From Cheilinus undulatus (taxonomy: Eukaryota > Chordata > Actinopteri > Labriformes > Labridae): a stretch of 64,000 nt of DNA. A program made the translations under genes and the position numbers. A model generated the notes under the pieces. The model ran no database searches and was not told where the DNA came from. It worked only from the letters and a program-made list of their open reading frames with translations. Positions 1 to 11,010 of the stretch are shown piece by piece. Each line of letters begins with the position of its first letter. Position 1 is the stretch's first letter. The stretch lies in contig NC_054865.1 in NCBI RefSeq assembly GCF_018320785.1, positions 44,910,898 through 44,974,897 on the forward strand. Reading direction: 5' to 3'.

Positions 1-1045
1 AGTTGTATTTTAAGTTAGCTTCAGAGTAATTTGTAGATGTTTGCCGTTTCCTGTACAGATTCAGGCCGGCCATTAGTGAAAGCTGAGCTAATTGGCTGTC
101 AGTTGTAGTTATATTTATAAAAACATAAGTCTGAAATTAATATCTGAGATGCCAATGAATAAAAAAATTCATTTTAGCTAATAAGATATTTAAAAGTAGT
201 TCAAACCTAAAACTTAAGTCCTTAAAACACACAATTTTAAGTTTAAGGATCAACAAATTTAAAGTCCTTAAGACAGATTTAAAGTGTACAGAATAATGAT
301 GCATAAAGACAAAGACGTCTGCCGAAGTTGGTCTGTTGGTCCAACCTCAGACTCACTTATTTGCTCATTCAGCAAATATTTACAGATGAAATGGGCAGAT
401 TTTTAAAGCCAAAGTATCACCAACACTGATGCCATGCCATTGATATTGTGCATCCCAAACTATCGCACGTTTTAAAATATAATCTGTCATTTACATAACT
501 AAGAGTGTACTGAAGTACCAAAAGTTACATACATCTATTTCATAAGATATTTGCATAATAAAGAAATAAATCCATCAAAAGTTGAAGACAAACTCCTACA
601 CAGGCTATACTGCATAGAAACACTGGCAACATTTGTGCAATTTAAACCACAAGGAGTTTTACTGCAATATTTGAAAAAATGAAAACAAGAAAATGCCCAA
701 CACTGGGTGTCAAGGACTTCACTTTTGAAACCAGTTTCATATTAAAGTTTAGAGAAGAAATAACGCCATTAAAGTATAAAAAGTTGAAAATACATGAATG
801 AAATAACATCAATTCCCAGATAAAACCCTTATTCACTGACAGGATACATCTCTTTATAAAATCAGTACTTTTTGCTTGTATGTATGCTGTAATGAGGGTT
901 TTAAGTGAATGTCACGGAGTTGTAATTAAGTTTATCAGTCCGTTTTTTGGTTCTTTAACTGATTTACTGATCTGAATATTTCTCTCACCACTGCAGCTCC
1001 ACAATATATAACTTTTTAATGGTTCAGGACAGACTCAGCACCAAC
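1..1045 (-). other. atic intron 2 (partial)
   Basis: This AT-rich stretch lies downstream of atic exon 2. I scanned the minus strand for the next cyclohydrolase exon and did not find it. No mobile element or RNA gene is recognisable. Confidence 0.6.
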
Positions 1046-1172
1046 CTGACAGCCATTTTAGCATCTCTCAGGGCTTTAGCTGTGCCACCTGAGGCCACCA
1101 GAGACAGACCCACATCCACTAGCCTTTTAGCAAAGTCCACAAGTCCAGTTTTGTCAGACACACTCAAAAGTG
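1046..1172 (-). CDS. atic: atic coding exon 2: start of the IMP cyclohydrolase (MGS-like) domain
   Basis: ATIC is the cytosolic bifunctional enzyme for the last two steps of de novo purine synthesis: AICAR formyltransferase (C-terminal) and IMP cyclohydrolase (N-terminal). This exon follows a CGCAG acceptor and encodes [18 protein letters not shown], then [19 protein letters not shown], then AKMAV and a split arginine codon. SVSDKTG and the [12 protein letters not shown] loop are hallmarks of the cyclohydrolase's methylglyoxal-synthase-like fold. The donor chosen is AG|GTTGGT at 1045; a second possible GT a few bases further cannot be excluded. The next exon, which should begin with the [20 protein letters not shown] region, is not found in 1-1045, so the gene is cut by the window edge. 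Only about 49 of roughly 590 residues are present, with no disruption. Confidence 0.92.
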
Positions 1173-1368
1173 CTGCGAAGACAGACAGAGAGATAGTTTA
1201 AGACAGTTTCACCTCCTTCTGCAGCTGTAAAATACAAGTTACAGTGTAGTTAACAGAGGTTAGGATGACCACGCTGGCTAACGTTAGCTAGAGCTAGCAT
1301 CACGCATGTCGCAATGCAACTTTATAGTGACGACAGCGAATTAATCAAACTTGAAGAGAGAATCTCAC

Positions 1369-1387
1369 CGAGCTCTGAAGACGCCAT
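1369..1387 (-). CDS. atic: atic coding exon 1 (5' end of gene)
   Basis: The first coding exon is only 19 bases: an ATG followed by five further codons and one base, reading MASSEL, then a GGTGAG donor at 1368. Spliced to the next exon at 1172 it gives [18 protein letters not shown], which matches the family's N-terminus ([16 protein letters not shown] in mammals). A tiny first exon with the split alanine codon explains why no long frame starts here. The gene runs leftwards out of the window. A GC-rich promoter lies just upstream. The start is chosen because it is the only ATG in phase with exon 2 that is followed by a good donor. Confidence 0.9.
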
Positions 1388-1996
1388 GTTTACGGTTACA
1401 GTGTTTGTCTGCTGTCTGACTGGATGTCACGAAGTAACCACTCAGGCTTCCCCCGGTTTCACAGGCAAACTTTTCAGGTCTGGACTGTAGAGGTTGAGTC
1501 AAATCTGAATGTCTGCACAGCTTCTTCATGCGCTTCAAAACTAGAAAGTCCCGCCCTGCTGAGGCCGGCCCGCCCCGACACACAAACGCACCTATGGAAG
1601 CCGTTCAGCGCAGAAAATGCGCATTTTTACCGGCAGAAGGACAAAAACGTGTCCAGGAAATACGGTGTAGGTGATGAGTGTTTTAAACAGCAACGACATG
1701 AAAAGGGAGCCAATGATGATAATTAACAGTCTAAGCAGTTTTTCCTCGTAAAACTGTTCACACAAAAAATAACACCGCATCATTTGTAGCTTATTCAGCA
1801 GTTTTAGGGCCCTGGCCAAACACAGGCCCTCCACCTTAACCCCCCAACCCCACACATTTAGTAACCATAGATATGTAATACCAAACTTATATTTATATAT
1901 CGATAATACATGACAATTTACAAAAAAAAAGTTCCATTATGAGTTTTTGTGTCATTTTTTACCAAGCAAAACCTCTGAAAAGTGAAAAAATAGATA
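1388..1996. other. atic 5' flank
   Basis: Contains the CpG-rich promoter segment and then AT-rich DNA. Open frames in this segment have no recognisable domain and overlap each other on both strands. Confidence 0.5.
1540..1590 (-). promoter_or_regulatory. Probable atic promoter (GC boxes)
   Basis: About 170 bases upstream of the atic ATG the sequence turns CpG-rich and carries CCCGCCC and CCCGCCCC runs (Sp/KLF-type GC boxes). No TATA box is evident. This fits a housekeeping CpG-island promoter. The start site itself cannot be placed. Confidence 0.55.
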
Positions 1997-2121
1997 TACA
2001 GTGCCTATTAAAAATATTCATCCCCTTAGTCATTTTACCCTTTTACTAATGTTACAAATCGATCCTGATCAATACAATTTGGCTTTTCTTTCGTTCTTTT
2101 TTTTCTTTTTTCTTTCTTTCT

Positions 2122-2156
<35 letters not shown>

Positions 2157-2420
2157 GAAAACTATTTAAAGTCAAAATAAAAACAAATTCCTTCAAAGTA
2201 ATGTCAATTAGATTAGACTGTTCAACCTCTGTTGTTATCTTTAACCATTTTTGTGTAGCTTTCAATGTATGCTTCAGGTCATTATTTTTCTGGAAAATAA
2301 AAATTCTCCTAAGCCGTAGCTCTCTCGCAGACAGAATAAGATTGTCCTCCAGGGTTTTCCCCTATTGCCACATTCATTTTACACTCAACCTTTGCAAGCC
2401 TTCCAGGGCCAGCTGCTGAG
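1997..2420 (-). mobile_element. Tc1/mariner-like remnant, one end
   Basis: Begins at a TA with TACAGTGCCTATTAAAAATA and continues with TTCATCCCCTT, the terminal repeat of a common fish Tc1 family. It runs through transposase-derived sequence that reads on the minus strand and is heavily broken. A 55-base T/TTTC tract (about 2095-2151) interrupts it. Homology fades near 2420. The matching other half appears at about 5125-5600, so the element seems to have been split by about 2.7 kb of later DNA. The same terminus recurs at 43162. Confidence 0.7.
2095..2151. repeat. T-rich / TTTC simple repeat
   Basis: A run of TTTC-like units passes into a long poly-T tract, inside the Tc1 remnant. Confidence 0.9.
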
Positions 2421-3289
2421 ATTTATTTCTTTTAACTACTATAGTTATATTAAATATCAGTTACAATTACTTTCTAAATCTGATTTTATCTAGCCTATAT
2501 TTAGAAAAATACTGAGCTTTATTTCTGTATTCCAACATTAAAAAATATGTTTTTTTGTCCTGCAGACCTATTAAAGGAACATGTTGGGAGGTTGACACAT
2601 TTCATTTGGCCACAAGAGGGCAGACTTGGACCTTGTTGTTGCTGACTATGTGCTGAATGTCTGAACATTTCCTTTGCACCCGAACATTTTAGGTGCCATT
2701 TGCATTAAGAGCAGATAATAAAGTTGACAAACTGATATTGTTTCTTTAAATGTATAGGCTAGATGTATAGTCTAATAGTTGATGTGGGAGTATAAATTTA
2801 GTTTTAGTGACATTGTTACCTTCCTTTTCATTTTTAATCAAAGGACTTGGACATCTGTCTTAGCCAGGGCATAACTCCTGTTTTCAGAAGGCCGATTTTG
2901 ACTCTCTAGGCAGCCCTGTTTTATGTTTAAACAGTGCTGGACTGGATAGACAATTTAGTGCCGACCCGCCTTTTACTTCTGGTTAAACACAGCATAACTA
3001 CACTGTTTTTTGGCAATTTATTAGTGCTGCCAAACTGTTCCCCCAAACTATTACAAAGTTGGTAGTCAACGCCATAGACAATAAAATCATGCATTGTTAC
3101 TCTATTTTCTCTCACCGTCAGATGTAAACATAGTAAACATATTCTCACTCAAGCAGAACAAAATAAAATAAAAAGCAAGCAATCAAAACAACAAAATATA
3201 ATGTCAAACCGGCCCCAAAATTTGTCAGTACCCCAGGGAAAAGTGAGTTCCAGCACTGTGATTAGATGCCACCTTTAAAGCATATATTC

Positions 3290-3690
3290 CTTTTAAAAGG
3301 ATTTTCTGAGTCTTTGGTGGTCTTTGGTTTGGTTGATGATTGCCCACATGTCCCTGATGTTTTACAATCACTGATAAAGTGTCCCTTTTAATGCCCTTAT
3401 GGTAGAAAAACACAACAAAATGCCCTCTTTGGTGCCCTCAAAGCTGACAAATTTAACAAAAGTGCCCAATTTGGTTCCCTATATGTTGACAAAATATAGC
3501 AAAGTGCTCTCTTAAGGGCCTTCTAGTGTATAATTTACGCCAAAGTGTCTCTAGGTTGCCTTTTAAATGGGCAATAAATGATGAATTGCCCACCATGCTG
3601 CCTTTCCAGTAGACAATAAGTGATAAAGTGCCCTCCAGGGTTGTCTTCCAGTGAGCTGGGTCTCCTGTCAGTGGACGAAAACACATGTCT
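3290..3690. repeat. Degenerate minisatellite with GTGCCCTC units
   Basis: AAAGTGCCCTC-type words recur roughly every 55-80 bases together with TGACAAA and TAGACAATAAGTGA-like spacers. Examples sit near 3380, 3420, 3465, 3510, 3545 and 3630. A reverse-oriented relative (AAAGGGCACTTTGGG) lies at about 4632, which suggests both belong to one decayed element spanning part of 2880-4680. Confidence 0.6.
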
Positions 3691-4585
3691 AAGAGTGGAG
3701 AAAATGCAGCTAAGAGTTACATGCTCCTTAGTATAAAGGCTGCTGTTATCTTTGTTAAATCAACAGTTAAATGTCTTGTTATTCCTCGTCTGTTTCACAG
3801 AGGTGTAGTAGGTATAACCAGTAAGAGTTTTCAAGAAAAGAAAAAAAATGCACTAATAATTTGTTTATTTTTGCAAAAGATAATAAATGCTTTGAAATCT
3901 TTTGGTGTAAATGAAATAAAAAGTACCTCAAAATAAACATTATCTTCACAGTGAACTGAAAAAGACTGTTCTCTACATAAATAAGCAAGCCAAACTACCC
4001 TCCAAACTGCTATTAGACCAATGATTAGTTGAAACAATAAGGCTTAGTGCATCTGCACTCCTCTACTGCTCACTCTGTTAATTTTACTGGAAAAAACAGC
4101 AGAAATACTGAAAATCACTGCAAAAAAGAAATATTGACAAAAGGGAAATGCCATTGTGCTGCAGACATGATTAAAATGTAAATGATTTGAGCTTCTACAG
4201 CCAAGCAACAGAAAACAGAATATCCTTATATTAATGATCAATTATTATTATTATTATTGTTATGATTATTTCTATCATTATTATTTGCATTATCTCTCCA
4301 AACAAGCACATACTAACTGATGGTGACATGATCTTAGTTGTAGTGCATCTTGCACATCTGGAGGAGGGCTGTCTGTCTGGTATCAATCATCTAGCAGAAT
4401 GAATAGTTGTTAGCTGAGGAGCCTACAGTCAGAATGATGCAGTAGCATCCGGGGGCGCACCGGAGTTCGTCATCTCCCGACCAGCTATTTGAAGTTGTCT
4501 TTTCTTAATTCATATTTATTTGACAGGGAGGCCATGCACAAGCAGGAATGTATATAAAGAGAGATGGAAATTCACTTTTGAGTTA

Positions 4586-4613
4586 AAACAAACAAACAAA
4601 CAAACAAACAAAC
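4586..4613. repeat. (CAAA)n microsatellite
   Basis: About seven uninterrupted AAAC units, ending in a short poly-A. Confidence 0.95.
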
Positions 4614-5124
4614 AAAAAAAAACACTTTGACAAAAGGGCACTTTGGGTAACAAGGGGCAAAGGGGCAGGTGCTCCAAGTGAGCTTAAATATTACTCATAA
4701 TATTGCCTAAATCAACATTTCATCAAACACGTATTATAACTTTATTTGCTCTGTTTCAAACATCCCAAATCAGGCTGTCTCATTCTTTCACTGGAAAATA
4801 AATCACTGCCCCATTCAACCAGATGTCCCAATCTCTCTCAGCTGACTCTATTTATTTATATTTCTGCCCAAGTAAAGAAAAGGATCTTAATCCAAGCAGT
4901 TGCTTGGCATGAATTCACTTCGGATTTTGTGGAAATTGTAGAGTATTAACTCAAATATTCAGGTGATATCACATCAAAGATAGAAATGCAAACAAACATG
5001 TTTGTGCTCAGTCTGTTAACATTGTGTATTATCTTTGCTTTGCTCATACAAACACTTCAAGTAAATATCATTTCAAGGGCTATGTGCTCTTGCAATCCTA
5101 CTTTTTACCTATACACACCGCTCT

Positions 5125-5600
5125 TGTAGATTTAATTTTCCAGTTTGATGGATGTTTTTGACACCTGTGACTTCAGAGTACTCATAGGTGTCTTGGTGGC
5201 CTCTCTCACTAGTCTCCTTCTTGCATGGTCACTCAGTTTGTGAGGATGGCCTGATGCAGGCAGATTTATATGTGTGCTATATTCCTTTCATGTCTTGATG
5301 ACTGACAATGCCTTCTTCTTTTGTCTTCATGATGTAATGTAGCCAGGAATACTGATCAACCAGTGACTGGACCTTCTAGACACAGGTGTCTTTATAGTAC
5401 AATCATTTGAGACACATTCACTGCACTCAGGTGATCCCCATTTCACTAGCTGTGAGACAACTAGCACCAGTAGGCTGGACCTCTGTTGAATTAGGTCAGT
5501 CACTTTAAAGGGGGTGAATATTTATGCAGTCACTTATTTAACATTACATATATCTGTTTAATTTAATTCACTTTGTAGGCATCTGAGGTTTTAAACAAGG
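5125..5600 (-). mobile_element. Tc1/mariner-like remnant, other half
   Basis: The right part, with AGGGGGTGAATATTTATGCA at about 5508 and CACAGGTGTCTTTATAGTAC at about 5381, matches the inner terminal region of the family whose end sits at 1997. The 43162 copy carries the same blocks in the opposite orientation. The terminal repeat itself is lost. No intact transposase remains. Confidence 0.65.
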
Positions 5601-5934
5601 AAGAGGATTGCAAATGTACTTAGACTGATCAAATGCCTCATCCCTTACCCCAACAACAGCAGAAGCTCTACATACACCTGCATTTTCACTGAACCTCTTT
5701 TGATGTTCCTCATCATGCTGGATGGCCATGAGCTGAGGACAGGATCTATGATCAGCAAAGAAAGATAAGATAGAAATATTGTCTGAACTCCTTTCCAGCC
5801 AAAAAGTCCACAGAATATAAATAACATCTTGATCATTTCCATACAGATAGTTGTGAAAAACATTACTTGTTTGAAAGAGTTATAGAGAAAATACAATAGA
5901 AATTAAACCTCAGACCACATTCCTCAGTAAGTTA

Positions 5935-6818
5935 TACAATTGCAAGAAAAAGTATGTGAACCTATGGTTTCATCTGTCCACAGAACATACAGAATGCCAG
6001 TAGTGCTGTGGAACATCCAGGTGCTCTTTTGTAAGCTTAAAATGTGCAGCAATGGTTTTTTTTTGGACAGCAGTGGCTTCCTCTGTGGTGTCCTCCCATG
6101 AACTCCATTCTTGTTTAATGTTTTACTTATTGTAGATTTGTCAACACAAATGTTAGCACGTGCCAGAGATTTCTGTAAGTCTTTAGCTGACACTCTAGAT
6201 TCTTCTTCACCTCACTGAGCATTCTGCGCTGTGCTCCTGCAGTCATCTTTACAAGACGATCACTCCTAGGGAGAGTAGCAACAGTGCTGAACTTTCTCCA
6301 TTTGTAGACAGTCTGTCTTACCGTGGACACATGAACATCAAGGCTTTTAGAGATACTTTTGGAACCCTTTCCAGCTTCATGCAAGTCAACAATTCTTGAT
6401 CATAGGTCTTCTGAGAGCTCTTTTGTGCCAGGCATGGTTAACATCAAGCAATGCTTCTTGAGAACAGCAAATTCAAAACTGGTGTGTGTGTTTTTTTTAT
6501 AGGGCAGGGCAGCTTTAACCAGCACATCCAATCTCATCACATTGATTGGACTCCAGGTTGGCTGACTCCTGGCTCCAATTAGCTCTTGGAGAAGTCATTA
6601 GCCTAGGGGTTCACATACTTTCTCCACCCTGCACTGTGAATGCTTACATGTTTTGTTCAATTAAAACATGAAAACATATCATTTTTTGTGTGGTATTAGA
6701 TTAAGCAGACTGTGTCTATCTATTGTGACTTAGATGAAGACCAGAACACATTTTATGACCAATTTATGCAGAAATCCAAGAAATCTCAAAGGGTTCACAT
6801 ACTTTTCTTGCAACTGTA
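5935..6818 (-). mobile_element. Internally deleted Tc1-like transposon, about 884 bp
   Basis: Both ends are visible. The left end reads TACAATTGCAAGAAAAAGTA and the right end is ACTTTTCTTGCAACTGTA, an inverted pair with one mismatch in the outer 12 bases, at TA dinucleotides. Between them the minus strand encodes the N-terminal paired-like HTH of a transposase: [38 protein letters not shown] and then SAKDLQKSLARANICVDKST. The two frames (6384 to 6127 and 6193 to 5924) are offset by a frameshift. Most of the DDE catalytic domain is absent, so this is a non-autonomous, decayed copy. Confidence 0.85.
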
Positions 6819-8349
6819 TATTATTATAAATCACTGTCTTGTGCTGATGCCATTGCTTTGACACCTGGATCCCTGATAAATAGATTCTCAGGTGAAGAAA
6901 AAAACCTGAAATGAACACATGAAGGGAGAACATCAGGCTCAATTTCAGCAAAAATCAAAGTTTGCAGATGTTTTAAAATATAACAAAGAAAAATCCTGCC
7001 CCCCCCTCCCCAAACTCTTAAGTATGCACATGTATGGACTTCATGAAAGCATGTCAGTCAAAATCAAACCAAACAAACCATCCATGTCTGGGCAGACGTC
7101 AACCTCGGCTCATCCTTTAGACATCATCAATGGCTGAACCAAACCTTCCTCAGTCAAAATCATGTTGTTTCTTGTTCATTCCATTCCATTATGGGACAGT
7201 GTTGCCTTGAGGCAACCCATCCCAAAAGTACTCTTCAAAAACATTTTTTTTTTTACAATTATGTTTATTTAGTCTATTTTATGACCAGAAAAAACAAAAA
7301 AACAAAGAAAAAAAAAAAACACCACAAATATTTTTTCCCACCTGGCGTCATATTGTGTACCATAGAGGGTGAAGAAATGTTGCAAAAATAACAGCCACAT
7401 AGTATTCAAGTGATGTAAGGCACATTTCTTTAAGTTTTAACAGGACAATTTTAGAAGTAACACTGTTGTACTCAAAAGATGATTGTGAAGTACAGAACTG
7501 TGGTAGCAAAACAAGCTTGGTTAAAATGTTGAATGTATGAATTAGTGTTGACATCTGATAACACATTTTTTTATGTTTTAAATTAACTCAGAATAAGCCT
7601 TTTATTCATACATAGGGAGGGTCCCCTCTAAGGATGCTGCCATCTTGGATTTTTGCATTTTGCCTGTTTCTATGGCACCATAGAAGGAACCAAATAACAG
7701 TTAAGCATGTATTGATATTTAAACTTCACTGGTTCCCACAGTTATCACCAGAGAAATGAGCATCACACTCCAGAATTGAATGTTAGATGTTGATAGTCCC
7801 AATTTTACACACTGCACCTTTAATGCAGTAGTAGCATTAACCCAACGTTTGTTCACTTGTAAATTTTCACTTTATGTTGTGCAACTGAGTCTTTATGTTT
7901 AAGTGACCCAAAAAAAAAACAACTAAAAAAAAACTAAATAAATAAATAAATAAAGTACTGCCCAAACTGTTCAGATGGGAGCTTTGCAAGATGGATTCAC
8001 CAGTGAGAAACAAGGAAACGGGCGTATCCATCTGCTTTGCGAGGTTAGCAACTTGGTGCGGGATCGGCAGGGGCAGAAACACAAAATTCACACTTGCACT
8101 TACTCTCCCTCTCTCTCTCTCACACACACGCACACGCACCCCCACACACCCACCCACACACACACACACAAACAGAAGGCCCAGAAAAGAGGTAGACAGA
8201 GTGAAGGTACACAGGACCTACAATTTCTACACTTTTTTTTAGCCCTGGAACCATTGGACCCGAACATCCTGTATGTAATACAAATGTGTGTTTGTGTGTG
8301 TGTTGGGGGTGGGGGTCCCACTGACCTGAACACCATTCAAGGGTTAAAA
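6819..8349. other. 3' flank of the TMEM272-like gene
   Basis: AT-rich non-coding DNA with an (AAAT)n at about 7935-7955 and a CT/CA microsatellite at 8104-8171. TTTATT words here could serve as minus-strand polyadenylation signals for the upstream gene, but none stands out. Confidence 0.4.
8104..8171. repeat. (CT)n(CA)n compound microsatellite
   Basis: A CT run of about eight units passes into an interrupted CA run of about 25 units. A second TG-rich stretch follows at about 8284-8303. The long open frames over this region, on both strands, arise from the repeat. Confidence 0.95.
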
Positions 8350-8483
8350 TCACACATCCCCCAAAGAATCTTGTGTTGTTGCACCATGGAAAGAGTAAAG
8401 GCTGGGTATTGGACTGCTAATTGCAAATGCAGTTACACAGCAGGCCAGCACAGAAACGCAACAAACATAGACAATCAGGATGG
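8350..8483 (-). pseudogene. Out-of-frame continuation of the TMEM272-like last exon
   Basis: This stretch encodes the hydrophobic fourth helix and a short tail, but only in a frame shifted by two bases from the upstream exon. It has no stop until 8352-8350. If the microindel is not real, this is ordinary coding sequence. Confidence 0.55.
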
Positions 8484-8548
8484 CTATATGTATGTGTCTA
8501 CTCCAGATTCATAGCTGGGAGGATAAATGGAGTAGATCCAGCAGCTAC
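8484..8548 (-). CDS. TMEM272-like, last coding exon (truncated by an apparent 2-bp insertion)
   Basis: After a CTTGCAG acceptor the exon completes the split glycine codon and reads GSCWIYSIYPPSYESGVDTYI, then TAG at 8486-8484. In related proteins this position (G-x-x-W-V/I-Y) leads into the fourth membrane helix. Just past the stop another frame, offset by two bases, reads IAILIVYVCCVSVLACC and then VTAFAISSPIPS, ending at a TGA at 8352-8350. That is a convincing membrane helix and C-tail. The simplest reading is that an AT was gained in the ACATACATATAG run, so the encoded protein stops at about 124 residues instead of about 168. A sequencing error or polymorphism is the alternative. Confidence 0.7.
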
Positions 8549-9761
8549 CTGCAAGATAAGAATTCAAAATATTTCAATTAGATTCTGACTTTTTTTCAGT
8601 ACTAAAAACAACAACATTTTCATATTCAAAGTTTTAGCATGAGTTCCTTAATGTTTGCACAGGTGTCTACTGACTAAAGGTGTGTTGGTAGGCTGTTTGG
8701 TGACTTGTGTAATCTTACAATACTCACACAGTCCTGAGGTGGCAGACAAGCTCAGAATTTCAGTACTGATTACTAGGGTTTTTTTGTTGAACTTTAAAAT
8801 GATCTAAAATTTGCATTCAAATTCAAGGAATTAGAGAAACCGTTTAAACGTAAAACCTAACTGAAACTGTGTTGTAGTTCATACAAATGAATAGGGATGT
8901 AACATTACATACAAATCATCATATTCTCAGCAAAGCATGATTAAGGTATTGAATTTTATGGTAAAGCTAACCTAACAAAAAGTTAGAGATCCTTGGTTGC
9001 TCTGTTTAGAACAGGAATGAGCTCATGGATCAATGTTTGGTCTTTATCTTACTACTATATTTGGTTGCGTGCCTGTCTGTCTGTCTGTCTGTGTTGATTT
9101 GCATGCCACAGCATTGCTCCAATTGTCCTTGATATTTCTCAGACTTCTTGGGCATACTGGTTTGAAACTGGTGCCATTTAAGAATTTATAAATATGTACA
9201 GATTTTCAATGAAATCAAATAAAGTTGTTGCGCCTTTCATTTCACTTTCCCTATACAACACATGCACTCATGTTGCCTTTCATTTACCTCGGATGTCGGA
9301 GCTGGGAATGACTTTGCATCTGAGTTGAATGCCTACATTTGCTAGGAGTTCCTAACTTGGGGTACCTGGGGGTTACTCTAACTTCCCGAATCAAGTTCAG
9401 GGTGCACTTTTGAAGACGTATCTGACTGGCAGCTCGGATTTCTGAGTTCCAAGATGAAATGGAACGTACCATTACTCTGCTACAATGCTGAAGAGAAGAC
9501 AGCCTTCACTCTCAAACTCACGCAAAACGACAGATACTACAGCAAGCTCATGAGTCTGGTGTTTCTGTATAAGTGAGAGAGTAGTGACAGAACTGGAAAA
9601 AACTGGGCTTTGTTGAAACCTGCCCATGAGGAAATGTAATTGGCACACCTTTCTGTGCAACTGGTCTCATTGCATTGACATCTCATGATGACAGTAGCAG
9701 TTTTTATGATGCCAAAACTTTATAAAGATCAGGAAACTGTTTCACCTCTGTGACTTAGAAA
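8549..9761 (-). other. TMEM272-like last intron, distal part
   Basis: AT-rich intron with the CTGT repeat. A GAATAGGGATGTAACATTAC word near 8888 resembles a hAT terminus, but no partner end was found. No exon is recognised. Confidence 0.4.
9072..9092. repeat. (CTGT)n microsatellite
   Basis: Five CTGT units in the last intron of the TMEM272-like gene. Confidence 0.9.
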
Positions 9762-10185
9762 CAGGGGTGTAGCACATGGGAGAAAAAGGGTACTTAATTA
9801 CCCGGGCCCCCACCAGGGAGGGGCCCTTAAGAAGCCTGAATAAAAAGTGTGTTTTTATTTATTTTTTCCTAGCAATTAGTGTCAATATTAAATCAAAAAC
9901 AACTGAAAAAATTGGTCCACAGACTGAAATTTGTATGAATTAGAGTAAAATAAAATACTGGAGGGGGGCTCCTCCCTTAATAATGTCCAAATGGTGTAGT
10001 CCAGCCCTTTGAAATAATGAAAGTAAATTCAGTTTAACCATCGTAAAATTATTGCTCATAAATGGGGAAATTATGGTTCAAAAATACATTAAAATGCTTA
10101 GAAATTTTTGTTGCTTGGCTAGCAGGCTAAGGGGGCCCTGTATAATATTCTTTCTGGGGGCCCATAATCCCTGGCTACACCCCTG
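9762..10185. mobile_element. 424-bp hAT MITE with perfect 8-bp target-site duplication
   Basis: The ends are CAGGGGTGTAGC and GCTACACCCCTG, a perfect 12-base inverted repeat. They are flanked by CTTAGAAA at 9754-9761 and 10186-10193, identical in all eight bases. GGGCCCC-rich subterminal sequence is typical of fish hAT MITEs. There is no transposase. It lies within the last intron of the TMEM272-like gene. Confidence 0.93.
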
Positions 10186-11010
10186 CTTAGAAATAAATAA
10201 AATCTGTAAATATTACTCGGAGATTGCTATTACAATACAATACAATACAAGAACTTTATTCATCCCCGAAGGGAAATTCACTCTTCTGGGAGTCTCATCT
10301 GTTTACTGTAGAATTATAAAGTCTAATAGCTGATGGTATGAAAGATTTTCTAAATCTTTCTGTCCTGCAGCGCAGGGATAGGAGCCATCCACCACCGTTG
10401 TTTCTTTGCTCACTGAGGGAGATATGAAGTGGATGATCCATGTTTCTCAGAATGGCCTCCACCTTGCTCCGTGCGCATCTCTCCACCTCATCCTCCAATG
10501 AGCTCAATCTGATTCCAATCACAGAGCCAGCTTTTTTAACCAGTTTGTCCAGATGCCTTGCATCCTTGTGTTTTACACTGCCTCCCCAGCAGACTGCAGC
10601 ACGAAACAGAACACTTGCCACCACAGACTGATAAAACATCTGCAGCATCTTACTGCAGATGTCTATTGATCGGAGTCTTCTCAGGCAAAAGAGGTGGCTC
10701 TGCCCCTTTTTGTAGATGTAGTCTATGTTTTTAGACCAGTCCAACTTACTATCCAGGTGTACACCTAAATATTTGTACGATAGCACCACCTCGATGTCCA
10801 CGCCACAAGTGTTCACTGGCTGAAGAGAGGGTTTGGATCTGCGGAAATCTATGATCATTTGCTTCATCTTTGAGGTGTTGAGTAGGAGGCAGTTTTTGTG
10901 ACTCCAGTCTCTGAAGGCACTTATCAGATCCCTGTATTCGGCTTCTTGTTCATTTCGATACATGCCACGATAGCAGTGTCATCCGAGTATTTCTGGATGT
11001 GGCAGGACTC

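Larger units (their letters stand above)
2421..5124. other. DNA separating the two Tc1 halves
   Basis: Non-coding and AT-rich. It holds the minisatellite above, an (ATT)n at about 4244-4258, a (CAAA)n at 4586-4613 and a GACAGGGAGGCCATGCACAA word near 4525 resembling another dispersed fish repeat. The order suggests successive insertions. Short open frames here have no recognisable content. Confidence 0.5.

Noticed and set aside
1019-1201. Plus-strand open frame at 1019-1201
   Set aside because: It is the antisense of atic exon 2.
5924-6384. HTH-protein frames as a host gene
   Set aside because: They lie between Tc1 inverted repeats and are frameshifted transposase.
7975-8514. 179-codon plus-strand open frame
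   Set aside because: It runs through a CT/CA microsatellite and antisense to the TMEM272-like last exon; no domain.
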